From: Panagrolaimus kolymaensis | Lineage: Eukaryota; Nematoda; Chromadorea; Rhabditida; Panagrolaimidae | Direction of reading: 5' to 3' | NCBI GenBank assembly: GCA_028622995.1 | Contig: JAJQJQ010000005.1 | Coordinates: 5,766,001 to 5,830,000 of the forward strand | DNA: 64,000 nt | Part shown: one piece after another, positions 46,585 to 60,683 of the stretch | Numbering within the stretch: the first letter of the stretch is position 1 | How the letters are laid out: each line of letters starts with the position of its first letter | Notes under the pieces: generated by a model | Told to the model about the DNA's origin: nothing | Database searches by the model: none | Seen by the model: only the letters and a program-made list of their open reading frames with translations | Made by a program: the position numbers and the translations under genes

Positions 46585-49571
46585 TTAACGTTTCTTTATT
46601 TGACCCGATAAACTTGAATGTGGGCGACTTGAAGCTGCTGAACTTGAATTTGGAGTTTCTCGTGGAGTTTCAGATCGTGAAATTGGTTGATCGAAAAATG
46701 ACGAAGATTGGGGTGAATCGTCATTTTCGGGATTAAAAAATTGAATATCATTTTGATCTAATTTTTGATGTACTGAAAAAATATCCTTTGAATCTTCTTG
46801 AGGACGAAGTCGTGAATTTTGGAAATTGTTAAAATCTGAAGGCATATTATTGTTATAAACAGAATGAGAATGATTAGTGTTATTAGTAGCTTCTTGAAAA
46901 CCTAAATAAAATATTTTAAAATTTGCAATTAAAAGCAAAAAAATAAACCTTCAAAATTATAATTGCTGTTATCCAGATATGGAATTTGAGCATAATCTTC
47001 ATTTAATGGTGGCATATAAACAGCCATTTCTTTATGCATCATTTTATCAAATGGATAAGCTTCAAGTTTTTCAGAAAATTCTTGGTTTTCTATTATTTCC
47101 ACTGAAGCCGGGTATCCTGGTTCTTGTTGAATTTCTTGTAAAAATGTTTGCTCGATTGAAGCCAATTGAGCTTCCGCTTTAGCCTTTTTCTTTTTCTGAG
47201 TTTGAATTCGACGAATTCGATTTCTTTCATAATGTTGAAGTCTTTTTGCAAGCAATCTAAAAAAATATTGATTTCACCATAATTTTTTAACGATGCTTGC
47301 TTATTATTACTTACTTTCTTTCTTCAGTAACGTTTTTGATTCGATAAAATAATCGTGAAGTTTCATCTGCTAATGCAGAATTTTTCTACAAATTTTCTTT
47401 TATTAATTTTATGCCACTAATAAAGAATTTTTACCAAAATTAGCGATCGAATGGTTTTTTGTAAATGAACACATTTAAATAAAAATTTCATTTTATTTTC
47501 TTTTTGAACTTTTGTTTCTCGTTGAGGTCTTTTACGAACTCGTTTAGGCTTAGGTTTGGGTTGAGATGTTGAGGCTTCACTATTTTCTTCACCCTCTTCT
47601 ACTGCTGGAATGCTATCCTGCAAACGATCTTCATCGACAAGTTGTGATGAACCATCTTCCCCTGAAGTTTTGTTTGCATGGATTTCAGGATTTTGTTTTT
47701 CGTTTTCAAAATTTTTTCCTGCTATTTCTTCAATTATCTATAAATAAATAAACAAATTTATTTAAACTTTTTAGCCTTATTTTAACTCACTCTTGTTACA
47801 GTATCTTTTTCATTTTTTTCTGCTTCAGATGGTTGAGAATCTGATTTTCTGTGTCGATGAGCTTGTAAAAATTCTGTTCGAGTCATACCTGGACCTTTGA
47901 GGACTTCCATTGAAGAGGTAGTGGATGGTGTAATTAAATCAGCAACTTCTTGCTCATTAATTTCTTCGTCTTTTGTTTTTCTCTTTTCTTCATCCTCTTT
48001 AATTTTTGTTAAAATCTTTTCCTGTTGTTCTTGCATCCGCTTTTCATGCTGTTGAGCTTGAAGGTGTTGTTTCACCGTAGGTCCTTTATCCGAATCACCA
48101 ATAATTGATTCAACTATGGATTCAAAAGATCTCACATATCTTCGCTTTTTTGATGAGGTTGAAGGTGAAGACGCTGCTGAACCTTTACCTGAGCCGCCAC
48201 CACTACGAGCGCTTTGCTTCTAAAAAATTGTTTGAATGATATTTTTTCAATATTAAAACTTACTGCAACAACTTCTGCAACTGTTGCAGCAATGGATGAT
48301 TCATCGGCGCATAAAGGTTTTTCTTCGGTTGGTGAAGACTCTGATGACGCAACTTGGGGAGGTTCAGTTATTTTTGAAAAATCGGGCATTTGTGAATTAT
48401 TTTGAGATGATTGAGATTTTATTGATTGCGTATTCGCGCGATGATAGTCTTGTTGGATTGGTTCGTGATAACTTCGCTGTGTCATCATTTGTGGGGGCCC
48501 CATTTCTTGCCCATAATTGCTGCCAGGATTTGAATAAACTGATTGCGGTTGTGAATATTGTCTTTGAAAGGGCATTGGTTCATTATATCCACTATTTGGG
48601 TCCATTTCTCTATTTATTAAAGATTGTGGTGGTGGTGGCGGCATATAATTTGATGATTGTAATGACATCAAATTTGAAGCATCGTTTGTTGCTTCTCTTC
48701 GCTGTTGTTGTGACGAATTTTGTTGTTGTTGCATTTGTAAAATTTGACTCATGTTATCGGAAGGAGGAACGATCGATTCCATTGTTGATGATGGTTGTGG
48801 TGGTACAGGCTCTTGCATTGTTGATAAATGTGGCGGTTGTGGTTGTTGTCGCAAATGATTCCTTAAAATTGAATTATTTGACATTTCCAAATGCTGCCCT
48901 CCTGTGGTAGTTGGAGTTTGATCAGGAATAGAGTGATGCGGTCGTTGTGGCGGTGGTAGTTGCATCATTTGTGGTGGATGCATTGCTGGTTGATGATGAG
49001 GTGGCGGTGGCATATGAGAAAATCCTTGATGTTGAGGATAAGGTCCCATCATTACTCCTTGATCCATCGACGATGGCATATATCCCATTTGCATTGGATG
49101 TTCTTGTGGCATCATTGATGTTGGAGGATATCCCATTGGCATTTGATGATGAGGTTGGGGAGGCAGTGGTTGTTGTGGTTGAAGGTGTCTAGGGTGTTGT
49201 TCCATTCCTCCATATCCTGAATGATCCATATTTTGTGATGGATCATACATTGGTTGCATGGGTGGAAAATGAGGCGGCGGTGGTCCCATACTATTATAAG
49301 TTGGAGGAGAAATTACAGATGAATGCATATATGGAGTATTTGGATCTGTTGAAGGGTAACTTGGCGGCTGATTATAATGGCCGGTTAAAAACGGAGATGG
49401 TGGAGGCTCAGATTGGGGTGTATTTGAATGATGATATCCAGGAGGTGGCTGATGCCCCGTATCAAAAAAGCTTGAAGCAGGAGGCAATGAGATTCTTTGT
49501 TGCTGATTTTGAGATTGTTGGTAATATCCATCATTATGTGATTGAGGCTGATTGGGATCATACGATTGCAT
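46585..49571 (-). CDS. Pro/Gln-rich nuclear coactivator-like protein with C-terminal coiled coil
   Basis: Six minus-strand exons (49571-48264, 48219-47791, 47737-47435, 47385-47315, 47256-46949, 46901-46585) give 911 residues. The first 430 are Pro, Gln, Met, His and Tyr-rich low complexity, as in SWI/SNF-type or Mediator coactivators. A basic patch (SSKKRRYVRSF) and a Glu/Lys-rich helical stretch follow. After KPKRVRKRPQRE comes a probable coiled coil (KMKFLFK to ERKLLAKRLQHYE), broadly like the KFL...LLxRLxxYE helix of INO80 subunit INO80E. The C-terminus is Asn/Ser-rich and ends GQIKKR. A nuclear transcription or chromatin role is likely from composition; the specific family is not established. 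Confidence 0.65.
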
Positions 49572-50184
49572 TCTAAAAAATTTAAATTAATGATTGTCTA
49601 ATTTTTGAAAAAACATTTTTTTTTTTTTTGAATTAACAAGGTTTATCTATCGCTTTAAAGTTCTAAAAAAGCGCCTATTCTTTAAAAAATGCATCCCATT
49701 TTCCGTCAAAGCTAGCCGCGCGAAAATTGAATTCGATCGAACGTATGTATGTGCGTTCAAGATTTTCACGTTTGGATTGTATTTCTTTATTACACACAAC
49801 TCCCCCATCATTATTGTTTGCTGCTGACGCGTCCGCTTTCATTTCACTTCGTTTATCTAATTTATTTTTTACGCCCAAAAAACCATTGTTTATATTAGAA
49901 AAATTAGCTTTTATATTCGTAAAAAAACAATTCGGTTGTTAATTCGCGATTTACTGTTTAAATGAAAATCAAAAATCTTACTTTTATTTTTTTTAAATAT
50001 ATTTCAGCTGATCTAATGAATCACTAAATATTAATTATCAATCAAAGTTTGGTGGGGATAAATTATTGGAGATTCAAAAGAAAGGAAACAATAATTCTAG
50101 CTTGAAAAAAAGTTGCTCGTTTGCTTAATATTTTATTATATGAAAAAAGAGAGCTGTAAGACCAAATTTGTTAAGGGTGTCAAT
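49572..50184. promoter_or_regulatory. Divergent promoter region
   Basis: This 613-bp region lies between two start codons on opposite strands (Pro/Gln-rich protein and SLC12A9-like transporter). Overlapping antisense frames at 49675-49942 are not believed. An in-frame ATG at 50140 could extend the transporter by 15 residues. Confidence 0.4.
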
Positions 50185-53100
50185 ATGGATGATGAACCTC
50201 GAACACATTTTTCTGATATTCGTGTGCCATCATACGGAATGGTGAATGGTTCAGATTCTCGAACCAATGGCGGCTTTGAAAATGGTTTAGCTTCACCTGG
50301 ATCCTCATCAAATTTTGATAGCTTCCATCCTCACAATTCAACCGGAAATGGAGGTGAGTGAGTCATGAGTTTTATCCATTTTTTCTGACGTCAATGAATT
50401 ATGGATTTGTTTCTTGAAGAATAAGAAGAAGAAAAATCCAAAAAAAGAAAGGATAGAAGTTTAAAAGTTTATTATTTCCAGATTTCAAAAATTGATTTCT
50501 TTTCTTTCTTTTTTATTCATATTTACTTTATTTTTCTTTCAAGCATAAAAAATGTGTGAAATACTTTTGCAAATACAAGCAAATCTTTTGTATTGCTAAA
50601 AAAAATTCAAGGAATAGTCGAAATGACATTGAAAAAAGAAAGAACTCTTTGTGTTACATTTTTTATGAGGGCATAAGAGGATTTTATTAATCTATCCTTT
50701 TCCCATTTTTTCATTTGACTTTTATTTTAAAATAAATATTGTAAAATTTAGATATAGAAGCGATGTCAACAACACGGCCTAATGGTTTATCGACCGCTGC
50801 CGGTGTTTTTGCACCCGTAACTATATCCATGTTTTCTGCATTATTATTTTTACGTATGGGTTTTGCCGTTGGACAACTTGGATTCTTTATGACTTGTATT
50901 GAGCTATTACTTGCTTACACTATTATATTATTAACTGTGTTATCTTTATGCGCTGTTTCTTCCAATGGTGCAATCGAGTCTGGCGGTGTATATTATATGA
51001 TTAGTCGTTCGCTTGGGCCTGAATTTGGTGGAAGCATAGGAGTTCTGTTTTTCGTAGCAAATGTATTTTCTTGCGCTCTTTATGTTTCGGGATTCACTGA
51101 AGCTTTAACAAATGTTATTGGTTATGGTGATTCATATGGTGGAAAATTTATTCATTGCGTTCTTGTTTCCATTGTGATTTTACTTTTGGTTTTAATGGGT
51201 TCAAGCATATTTGCAAAAACTGCTGTCGTTGCATTATTTATTATTGTTCTATCATATTCTTCATTTTTGATTACAGTATTTGCTAAAGGTTCAACTGAAA
51301 TAGCTATTCCTCATGATAATACTTATGCATATTTGTATCCATTGAATGAATCGGATCCATTATCAGAAAAAGTTTTAAATTATAGTGAAACCAATTATGC
51401 CCAATATACTTCATTTAATTTTAAAAGTTTCTCAGAAAATATGTTTACCAATTACACATTTGATTACACAACCGGAAAAGCCACGGATTTTGCTTTTATG
51501 TTTGCTATTATTTTCAGTGGAGTCACAGGTAAGCTTTTCTTTGATTATTGGAATTTAGCGTTATTAATTCAATAAATTTTACAGGTTTGATGGCTGGTGC
51601 AAATGTCTCCGGTGAACTCGCTAGGCCTCATATAAGTATTCCACGTACGCCAATTTTATAATTTAAAATTTAAAATTACTTTTGAATTAAATTTAGGTGG
51701 AACTCTTCAAGCTGTTTTTGTAACCTTGCTAGTTTACATTCTCACAGCATTCCTTCTTTGTCTCACATGTTCCCGAGATTTATTACAAAATAATTACCTC
51801 GTCATGGTTGACGTTGACATTGTTCCGTCGCTTATTTTTGTTGGTATTTTTGCTGCAACATTTTTCTCATCCATGAGTAATTTAACCGGAGCTTCACGCG
51901 TTTTACAAAGATTAGCTCAAGATAAACTTTTTGGAATGCTTTTAACTCCAGCAACATATGAGACCAAATCAGGCAGCCCCGTTGTTTCAGTGATAATGTC
52001 ATGGGTTTGCGTTGTTGTAAGTCAATTAATATAATGATTAAAAGTTATAATAAAAATATTTAAATTTTTAGCTTGTTTTAATGATCGGCGCTATGAATCG
52101 TATTGCCAAAATTACTTCCATATTCTTTCTTCTTTCATATATGGGAGTCAACATCGCATGTTTAGCTCTGGAATTGACTAGCGCGCCAAATTTTAGACCA
52201 AATTTTAAATATTTTTCAAGGTAATAACTTTTTGTTTGATGGATTATTACTATTTTTTTAAATTCTAGTTACACTTGTGCGCTTGGAGCGATTTCGACTG
52301 TAGTTATGATGCTTGTAATTGATGCATCTATGTCGGCTGTTGCAATAGTTATTTTGATGCTTTTAATTATGATTCTTCATTATCAAGCTCCAATTGGTTC
52401 ATGGGGTTCTATTTCTCAAGCACTCATTTATCATCAAGTTCGAAAATATCTTTTACTCTTGGATGTTCGAAAAGAACATGTCAAATTTTGGCGGCCACAA
52501 ATTTTACTTCTTGTTAATCGCCCTGCATCGTGTTGCCCATTGATGGATTTTGTTAATGACCTTAAAAAGAGTGGACTTTATGTGATTGGCCATGTCAACA
52601 AAGGCGACCTTGATTCTGAACAATCCGCCCTTGATCCTCTTCAACAAGTTTATCCTTATTGGCTTTCATTGGTGGATTATTTGAAAATTAAAGCTTTCGT
52701 TGAACTTACTTTAACTGATAACATTCGATCTGGCATTCAACAACTTATCCGCCTCTCAGGTTTAGGAGCCATGAAGCCTAACACCGTTGTAATAGGCTTT
52801 CATGAACTCCAACCTTCAGAAAATGTGCTTCAAGAAACTCATCTTTTGAAAGATTTGAAATTTTCTAAAATTGGACGCACTGAAGTGGTTGAATACTTCA
52901 CGGCAAGTGACTTTCTTCCTAAGGTTCGTTGGTGGTAGTGCTATACCTATTTTTTAACATTTTATTTGAGTTTATTGTTTTTTTTTTCTGTCAACTTTCT
53001 ATTCCTTTGTTTGGTACGTTTCCATGTTACAATATGTTCCAGCTGCCCATGTTGTGACCTTTGGTCTGCTAAAGCTTTTCTGTCTTTCATGTTTCAACTT

Positions 53101-53945
53101 TTTTTATTTAGATATTTTTCGTTTTACACTTTCTATGATTAATATTTTTTAGGAAATGAACGTCGATCAAGGAAGATTGGCGCCAGATGATTATATTAAT
53201 GTTTTAAATGATATTATGAATCTAAATAAGAATCTATGTGTTGCCAGACATTTTGGTAGATTTGATCGAGAAATGATGCTAAAGTAAATAATTTAAAATT
53301 TTTTAAAAGATAATTTTTGAATTTTATAGAGCTGGAGGCAAACAATATATTGATGTTTGGCCATCACATCTTTTTAAACCAGAAGATAATGGTCTTCTAT
53401 GGGATAATAGCTCCTTGTTTGTGCTACAAATTGCTTGCATTCTTTCTATGTCAAGCAAATGGAAATCTGCATCTCTTCGAGTTTTTATTTGCGTTAATAG
53501 CCAACAAGTATGATCTTAATCTCAAAATATTATATTTAGCTTTGAATTTTAGGACATGCATATACAAGATCAACAACTAAAAATTTTGCTTCAACAACTT
53601 CGAATTAAAGCAAAATCCGTTACGGTTCCATGGGATCATGTTGTAGCACAAATGGAAAGAACTAATGCTTCAGGGTGAGATTTATTAAATAATGTTTCAA
53701 GTTACTTATAAAAATTTTATAGAAATATTTCTGAATTCCCTAAATCCTTTGTATCAGCGGTTAATGAAATGATTCGTCGACATTCAGCAGATACAGCTGT
53801 AACATTTTTAAATCTCCCTGTGCCACCTTCGACACCAACGAATCGAGCAGATGAATATATGGACGCATTGAGAACTCTCACAACTGATTTACCACCCACT
53901 TTATTAGTTCATGGACTTTCATCGGTTATTTCAACAGCACTTTAA
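50185..53945 (+). CDS. SLC12A9: SLC12A9-type cation-chloride cotransporter family protein
   Basis: Ten exons (50185-50353, 50752-51528, 51585-51644, 51697-52016, 52072-52220, 52269-52923, 53153-53283, 53330-53507, 53553-53674, 53723-53945) give 927 residues, close to human SLC12A9 (914). After a polar N-terminus come the family's TM1 motif ([20 protein letters not shown]) and about 12 helices, with [19 protein letters not shown] in the TM6 region. A large glycosylated-looking loop carries several NxS/T sites (NESD, NYSE, NYTF). The long C-terminal domain contains [19 protein letters not shown]12A9 is the outlying CCC member linked to lysosomal ion or ammonium transport. The sixth intron (52924-53152) uses a GTTCGT donor and is unusually long; unspliced, the protein would stop four codons later, without the cytosolic tail. 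Confidence 0.85.
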
Positions 53946-54186
53946 GCGCTTGTTTTAATCAACGAATTTTTAATTAACTTATTTTAATCCATCCTTCGCC
54001 CGCCAAACAAAATGGCAATGATTCGTGTATTTTTTTACTCTCATTTTTAAAGCCAGTCTATATTTGTTTTATTGTTTCTCATTAATTTTAAATGCCAATA
54101 ATCTCTTTTTATAATATTGATGCAATTCTTTAAAATAATTTTTAAAATATAACAGCAATTTAAATACAAAAATATATAAATTATAA

Positions 54187-57100
54187 TTAAGCATCGTAAC
54201 CAAGATTGGGAGAAAGCCATCTTTCAACTTCTTCATTAGTTTCTCCTCGGCGTTTTGCATAATCTTCAACTTGATCACGATCAATTTTTCCTAGTGAAAA
54301 ATATTCCGATTGTGGATGAGCAAAATAAAGGCCACTAACTGAACAAGCTGGGCTCATGGCTAGGCTATCAGTTAAGATAATGCCTGATTCCTTTTCTGCT
54401 GGCATAACATTCCACATTGTAAGCTTTTCTCTGTGATCTGGTTGTGTGGGATATCCTGGTGCCGGTCGAATGCCTTCATATTTAATTGCAATTAAATCCG
54501 TTGCATTCAAATCTTCATTTTTTGAATATCCCCAATAATTTCGACGCACTTGCAAATGTAACCATTCTGCAAAGGCTTCAGCCAATCGATCTGCAAGAGC
54601 TTTAACCATAATACTTCCATAATCATCCATCATTTTTTTCTCAAGATTGTTTGCAATTTTATCTGCTCCCAAAATGGAACAAGCAAACATTCCGACATAA
54701 TCTTCAGGTTTGCCATCGGCATTTAAAGGTTTTATAAAATCTGAAATACACAAACATGGTTGATCATGCTCTTTATCGGATTGTTGGCGAAGGCCATGAA
54801 GCTTTTTAGTTTGGGTAAGAGTATCAGGATCATAAAGTTGAATATCATCGCCATCCGAAGAAGCAGGAAAGAATGCCATAATTGCATTTCCTCTAATGCG
54901 ATGCTCAACTGAAGAAGCATCAATGGATTCTTTCAAAAGTTTATCAAGCCATAGTTTTGCATCATCAAAAACTTTTCTAGCTTCGTAACCAACTTGATCA
55001 TCTTTAAAAATATTGGGATAATTACGGTTTGGATATTTTCCACGTAATTGCCAAACATCAAAAAATGGTTTCCAATCAATAAAATCAACAAGTTCATGAA
55101 GGTCAAGATCAGTTATTGTTTTAATTCCTAAGACATTTGGACGAGCTAAAATTAATTTAAACGTTATTTTATTCGCAAATGAAGCGTTGACAAACCAGGA
55201 GTAAAATGGTTCCAATCAATGTGGAGGCGACGTTTGCGTGCATCGGCTAATGAAATGAATCTTCTCTCCTTCAATGAATCATAATAATCGCTTCTAACAT
55301 CTTCATAATCTTCTTTAATATCTTCAATAAATTCTGTTCGACTTTTTTGGTCTAATAATGAAGATACCTAAAAGTCGTTTAAAAGGAGTATCTCAGCCGA
55401 CACAGAAATCCTTACGACGACAACTGCCTTGGAAGCATCAAGACAATGCACAACAGGATAATTATATCGGCGAGCAATTTTAACCGCTGTGTGAGTTTTA
55501 CTAGTAGTGGCACCACCAATTAATAATGGAATTTTTAACCCGCGTCGCTGCATTTCTTTAGCAACATGAACCATTTCGTCCAAACTTGGTGTAATTAATC
55601 CCGAACAACCAATGACATCAGCCTTTTCATCGATAGCAGCTTGAATAATTTTTTCACATGGGGTCATGACTCCCAAATCGATCACTTTAAAATTATTACA
55701 TCCGAGCACAACGGAAACAATATTCTTTCCAATATCATGCACATCACCTTTTACGGTTGCAATAACCACCGTTCCATTATAAGGATTATCATTGGCTTCT
55801 GCTCCCAATTGTGCGATCATTTCTTCGCGCTCTTTATTCATAAATGGAATTAAATGTGCTACAGCTTTTTTCATAACTCGAGCAGATTTAATTACTTGAG
55901 GTAAAAACATTTTACCTGAACCAAAAAGTTCACCAACAATTGACATACCTAAAATAAAAAATGGAAAAATGGTGTTGGCCTAAGCAGTTCCTTACCTGCC
56001 ATAAGAGGCTTTTCAATAACATTTAAAGGCCTTGGGTACCACTCCTTGTTAAGTCGAGCTTCTTCGGTATCTTCAACAACAAAAGTATCAATTCCCTACA
56101 AACATTTATTTTTTCTTGCAATAATAAACCAAAAATTTTTACTTTAACCAAAGCATATTTAAGCCTCTCTTCAACATTTTCATTTCTCCATAGATTTGCA
56201 TCGGCATCTATTTTCTTTTCACCTTTTTTCATTTGTTGGGCAAAAGTTAACATTTTTTCAGTGGCTTCAGAATCACGATTAAAAATTAAATTTTCACATA
56301 GTTCAAGGAGTTCTTTATCGATGTCACTATAAACTGGCAGAGCTCCAGCATTGACAATGCCCATATCAAGCCCAGCACTAATAGCATGATAAAGGAATAC
56401 ACTGTGCATGGCTTCTCGAACTTGTTCCATTCCTCGGAACGAAAATGAAACGTTGGAAACACCACCAGAAATAAAACAACCGGGAAGATTTTCCTAAAAT
56501 TTTTTTATTTTTTCCTGTACTATTTTTGAATTAACAAACTTTTATTAATCGACAACTATCAATAAAATTGATTGCATAAATCGCATGTTCTTCCATTCCT
56601 GTGCCAATGGTTAAAATATTTGGATCAAAAATAATATCTTCAGGATCAAAGCCAGCTTTCTCAACCAAAATATGATATGAACGTTCACAAATTTCAAATT
56701 TTCTTTCAGTTTCTGCAGCTTGTCCTTCCTCGTCAAAAGCCATAACTACAACGGCCGCGCCATAACGTTGAACGAGTTTTGCACGTTCGAGAAAAGCTTC
56801 TTCACCTTCTTTGAGTGAAATGGAATTTACGATGCAACGACCTTGACAAGCTTCAAGTCCAGCAATAATAACTTTAAAATCGGAAGAATCTATGCAAATT
56901 GGAACTTTCGCAACATCAGGTTCGCCAGCAATTAGCCGGAGAAATTTTGACATGCAATATGGTCCATCAAGAAGACCATCATCAAGATTAACATCAATAA
57001 CTTGGGCTCCATTTTCAACTTGAATACGAGCAACAGAAATTGCTTCCTAAAATTACATGAATTTTTATTGGACTTTTGAGGCTTTAAAAATACTTACGTC

Positions 57101-58540
57101 ATATTTTTCATTTTTGATAAGATTACAAAATTTCCGTGATCCCGCAACATTACATCTTTCTCCAATGTTAACAAAATTTGTATCCGCTCCAATATAAAAT
57201 GGCTCCAAACCAGCAAGGAACATATGATTTGGACGAATGGTGGTTGGTGGTTCACGAGGGACAATTCCTTTTGTAGCTTTAGCAATAGCTCGAATGTGAT
57301 CTGGAGTTGTACCACAACATCCTCCAACAATATTTACCTAAAATTTTATTATCGTAAATACAATTTCTTTTTTTTCAACACTTACCAATCCATCTCTAGC
57401 AAATTCAGCAAGATCCTCTGCCATTTCTTCTGGAGTTTCATCATATCCTCCTAAAGCATTTGGAAGTCCAGCATTTGGATAACAAAGAACCAATGAGGTC
57501 GTGTTTCTTGAAATTGCTTCAATAAATGGTCGCATTTCTCTTGCGCCTAAGGCACAATTAAGTCCAATGGCATTTGGATGTCCATGCTTGGTGGAAATTA
57601 AGAATGCTTCACCAGTTTGTCCTGACAGTGTTCGACCACTTAAATCAACAATAGTACCCGAAATAAATACAGGCACTTCAAGAACTTGTTCATCATCAAA
57701 AAGTTGTTTAATTGCAAATATGGCTGCTTTTGAGTTAGCTGTATCAAAAATAGTTTCAACAAGTAAAACATCTGCGCCACCTTCAAGAAGAGCTCGAGCT
57801 TGATCACCGTAAGCTTTAACCAATTCTTGGAAAGCTAAAAAAATAAAAAAATAAAAAGCGCCTTCAAAAGCAATATTTTTAATTTTTCTATTTTTGTGGC
57901 AATAATTACCAATACAAACTACTACCCCAAATAATTTTCGTTCGATAACTTTTTTTATTGAAAATAGCGACTTACTAATATTTCTAAATTCAGGATTTTC
58001 AACTGATGGAGATATTGAAAGGGTTTTATTAGTTGGGCCCATAGCTCCACAAACAAATTTTCGTTCACCAGTAGCTTCAAAAACTTCTTGACATGCTTCT
58101 TTAGCCAATTTAGCCGAGCAATAATTAATATCGTAAACGAGATGTTCACAAGCATAATCAGCTTGAGCAACGGTTGTACCACTAAATTTAATTTTCCATA
58201 ATGTTAAGAAAATTTTAATCAAACCTAAAAGTATTGGTTTCAATAAAATCTGCTCCAGCTTCAAGATAAAGTTTATGAATCTTTTTAATAATATCCGGTC
58301 GAGTAATTGAAAGTAAATCATTATTTCCTTTGAGAGACTTTGAATGATCTTTTAATGAATCAATGCAACGAAAATCTTTTTCATCCAAATACTCTCGTTG
58401 AATCATAGTTCCCATGGCACCTAAAAATTATATAATCAAATTCCAAGGTCGTAGTGATTTTCAACTTTACCATCAATAACCATAATCCTCTCTGATGCAA
58501 TTTCAGAAATAACTTTAAAAATTTCTTCATTTCGAGGCAT
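54187..58540 (-). CDS. metr-1: Cobalamin-dependent methionine synthase
   Basis: Eleven minus-strand exons (58540-58471, 58420-58225, 58181-57976, 57834-57386, 57337-57098, 57046-56540, 56493-56143, 56095-55996, 55948-55416, 55367-55196, 55145-54187) give 1260 residues (human MTR 1265). Module order is intact. The homocysteine domain holds zinc cysteines in LNCALG and GGCCGTT. The methyltetrahydrofolate domain includes [11 protein letters not shown] and ICIDSS. The cobalamin domain has the axial histidine motif GDVHDIGKN and the GGATTS loop. The C-terminal S-adenosylmethionine reactivation domain includes [12 protein letters not shown]. The enzyme moves the methyl group from methyl-tetrahydrofolate through B12 to homocysteine, giving methionine in the cytosol. 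No active-site residue that I can check is missing. Presence of this gene implies that the animal acquires vitamin B12. Confidence 0.95.
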
Positions 58541-59360
58541 TTTGGTTTATTTAATTTAAATTAAAATCTGAAAAACACTTCACTAATAAAAATAAAGGGA
58601 AAATCGAAGGCGTATTAGTCAGTAAGAAAAAGATAAAAAAAATGAAATGAAAAAAAATGGGGGCAGACTATCACATGGTTTGAAACGGCTCTTTTTATAG
58701 TAAAAAAGAAAGATACAAGTCAATGAAAATCATGATGATGATAACCGCTAAAATGGATTCCACGTGTCAAACATGTGCACCTATTAACTATGATAAATTC
58801 TTAAAGGATTCATATGACAATGGCTAAAAGCTTTCACTAATTTTTTTCAGTCAAGTTACATTCATTAAGATTACGCATTATTTGCAATAATAAAAAGTAA
58901 TAATTACAAAAAAGAAGAGTTGTTTTGACCTTTAGCAAATCGATTATTATCTTAAACTTACTAATACAAAGATCTAATCGAAGCCGAATCTCCAAAAAAT
59001 TAAGACTATCAAAATATTAAAAAGAAAAGGCTTTTTCAGCGTATCAAAATTTTAAGGCAAACGCGATCATTGCAATAGACAAAATATTTCTTTTTCATAA
59101 CCTTTTCTTACTTTTCTGTTTCAATGAGACAAAGATGGGAATTTCCTATTTGTTTATTCCCAACAAAAAAAAGCGACGATTGATTGGAGAAAAAATGAAA
59201 AGAGAAAGTACACATTATCAAATGGTCAAGAAAATTGCGCAATCAATCATCAAATCAAATTAAAGAAGAAAAAATGTTCGAAAAAATTTAAATATACAAA
59301 TTTAACTTTATTTTTGACGACAACAACAAAAAACATAACAAATTTACATGTGGACAAATA
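58541..59360. other. Intergenic, non-coding
   Basis: This is the promoter side of methionine synthase and the 3' flank of the SET gene, both minus strand. AT-rich; no credible reading frame or RNA gene seen. Confidence 0.45.
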
Positions 59361-60251
59361 TTATTTACAAATTTTTATACAATGTTTACACTGACAGTTA
59401 TAATTTTTCTTGGAAAAATAAGAAATGCCATAGTTAATTGTAAGTTCTTCACCAATTTCAATATCCCTTGAAGCGAAAAATACAGGATACAGCCAACGAT
59501 GTTTACCTAAATATGCATGCTTCGTTTCGAGTGTAGGTTCACAAGAATGGTTGTAAAAGCGGGTAATATTTCCAAAGTCGGTAGCATCGATTTCAACATC
59601 CCTTTGAGCCTGAAAAAAGAAGATTTATAAAATAACAACAAAAACGGAATAATGATACTTACAACAAGTGAATGAAGTAGGAAAATATAATCAGAATTTT
59701 TTTCTGGATTTGATGATGGATTGAGTTCGCTAATATCTCCAACATACTTCCCAGCAAAAACATCTTTTTTGATTATTTCTTTTGCAAAGACTCCAAAACC
59801 CATGTCTTTGTTGATGTATCGTAAAGTCATTTTGGGTAAAATACTATTTGAGATTTTTCGGTTTTCACATTCATCACTACAGCTACAGAGATCTCCACAT
59901 TCAAAGAATACATTTCGATGATGAGTAATTCCAATACACCTACATTTTTCAAGATCATTACATACAGTATCACATTTGCAACTCTGTAAAATAAAAAATG
60001 AATAAAATAAAAATACACTTTGCACATACTTTAATTCCAGACCGATCACTTGGTGGAGTTGATGCATATCCAATAATATGTTCCGTGATATAATTAAAAG
60101 AAGGTAAAGGTACATTTTCAGGACATTCTACATGAATTAGTGTATGTTCATGTCCAAGCGAGATATCTTTTCTAAAAATAAAAATAAATATGAGAAGTGG
60201 AAAAAAAAGTTTTAGTTACCTTCTATCTAAATTTCTTGATCGTGTCTTCAT
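59361..60251 (-). CDS. SUV39-type SET-domain histone methyltransferase (SETMAR/SET-23 like)
   Basis: Four minus-strand exons (60251-60220, 60171-60030, 59983-59663, 59609-59361) give 247 residues. The pre-SET region has nine cysteines (CKCDTVC, KCRC, ECGDLCSC, DEC), the Zn3Cys9 cluster of SUV39-class enzymes. The SET core shows GFGVFAKEIIKKDVFAGKYVGD, the catalytic RFYNHSCEP and GEELTINYG, and the post-SET motif is CQCKHC. This set of parts predicts an H3 lysine (probably K9) methyltransferase using S-adenosylmethionine in the nucleus. With no chromodomain or ankyrin repeats, its compact form resembles SETMAR's SET portion and nematode SET-23. The next gene (MVB12) starts head-to-head 432 bp away. 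Confidence 0.85.
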
Positions 60252-60683
60252 ATTTATTTTTTTCCAACTTTTAGATGATGGTGAACAAAGATTATGCTTA
60301 GATTTCAGTAATTAACTAACAAAACCAAAACAAACAAAAAGTGAAAAACTTTTATAAAAATGGCACAAAGCCAAAAAATGCAATGGAAGAAGCTTGGTAA
60401 AAAAATTTCAGTAAACAAAATTTTTCATAATTATTATATAAAATTTTGAGGCACATTCAATTATCATTTTTTTGCGCGAATTATTTTTTGTCCATACGGC
60501 CATTCTTTCTTTTTTTATCATACGTATATACTTTTGAAATAAGCAATAGATAGATAGTTTTCATTGAATGCATCAGCGTGCATTCAGCAACAAGCAGCCG
60601 TGTGTGTCCTAGAATCAAAAAACCTGTCTTGTTTTTTTTAATTCTGCTAGGAATAAACTTTTTAACGTATTTTAAGTTTTATA
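60252..60683. promoter_or_regulatory. Head-to-head promoter of SET and MVB12 genes
   Basis: This 432-bp region separates two start codons on opposite strands, so both promoters must be here. A TAGATAGATAG run near 60550 and a TGCATCAGCGTGCATTCAGC stretch near 60570 break the AT-rich background. No factor site can be assigned with confidence. Confidence 0.35.

Noticed and set aside
48214..49576. Long plus-strand frames opposite the Pro/Gln-rich gene
   Set aside because: They are the complement of Pro/Gln/His codon runs (giving Val, Leu and Ala runs); the minus-strand frame has consistent splice sites and start.
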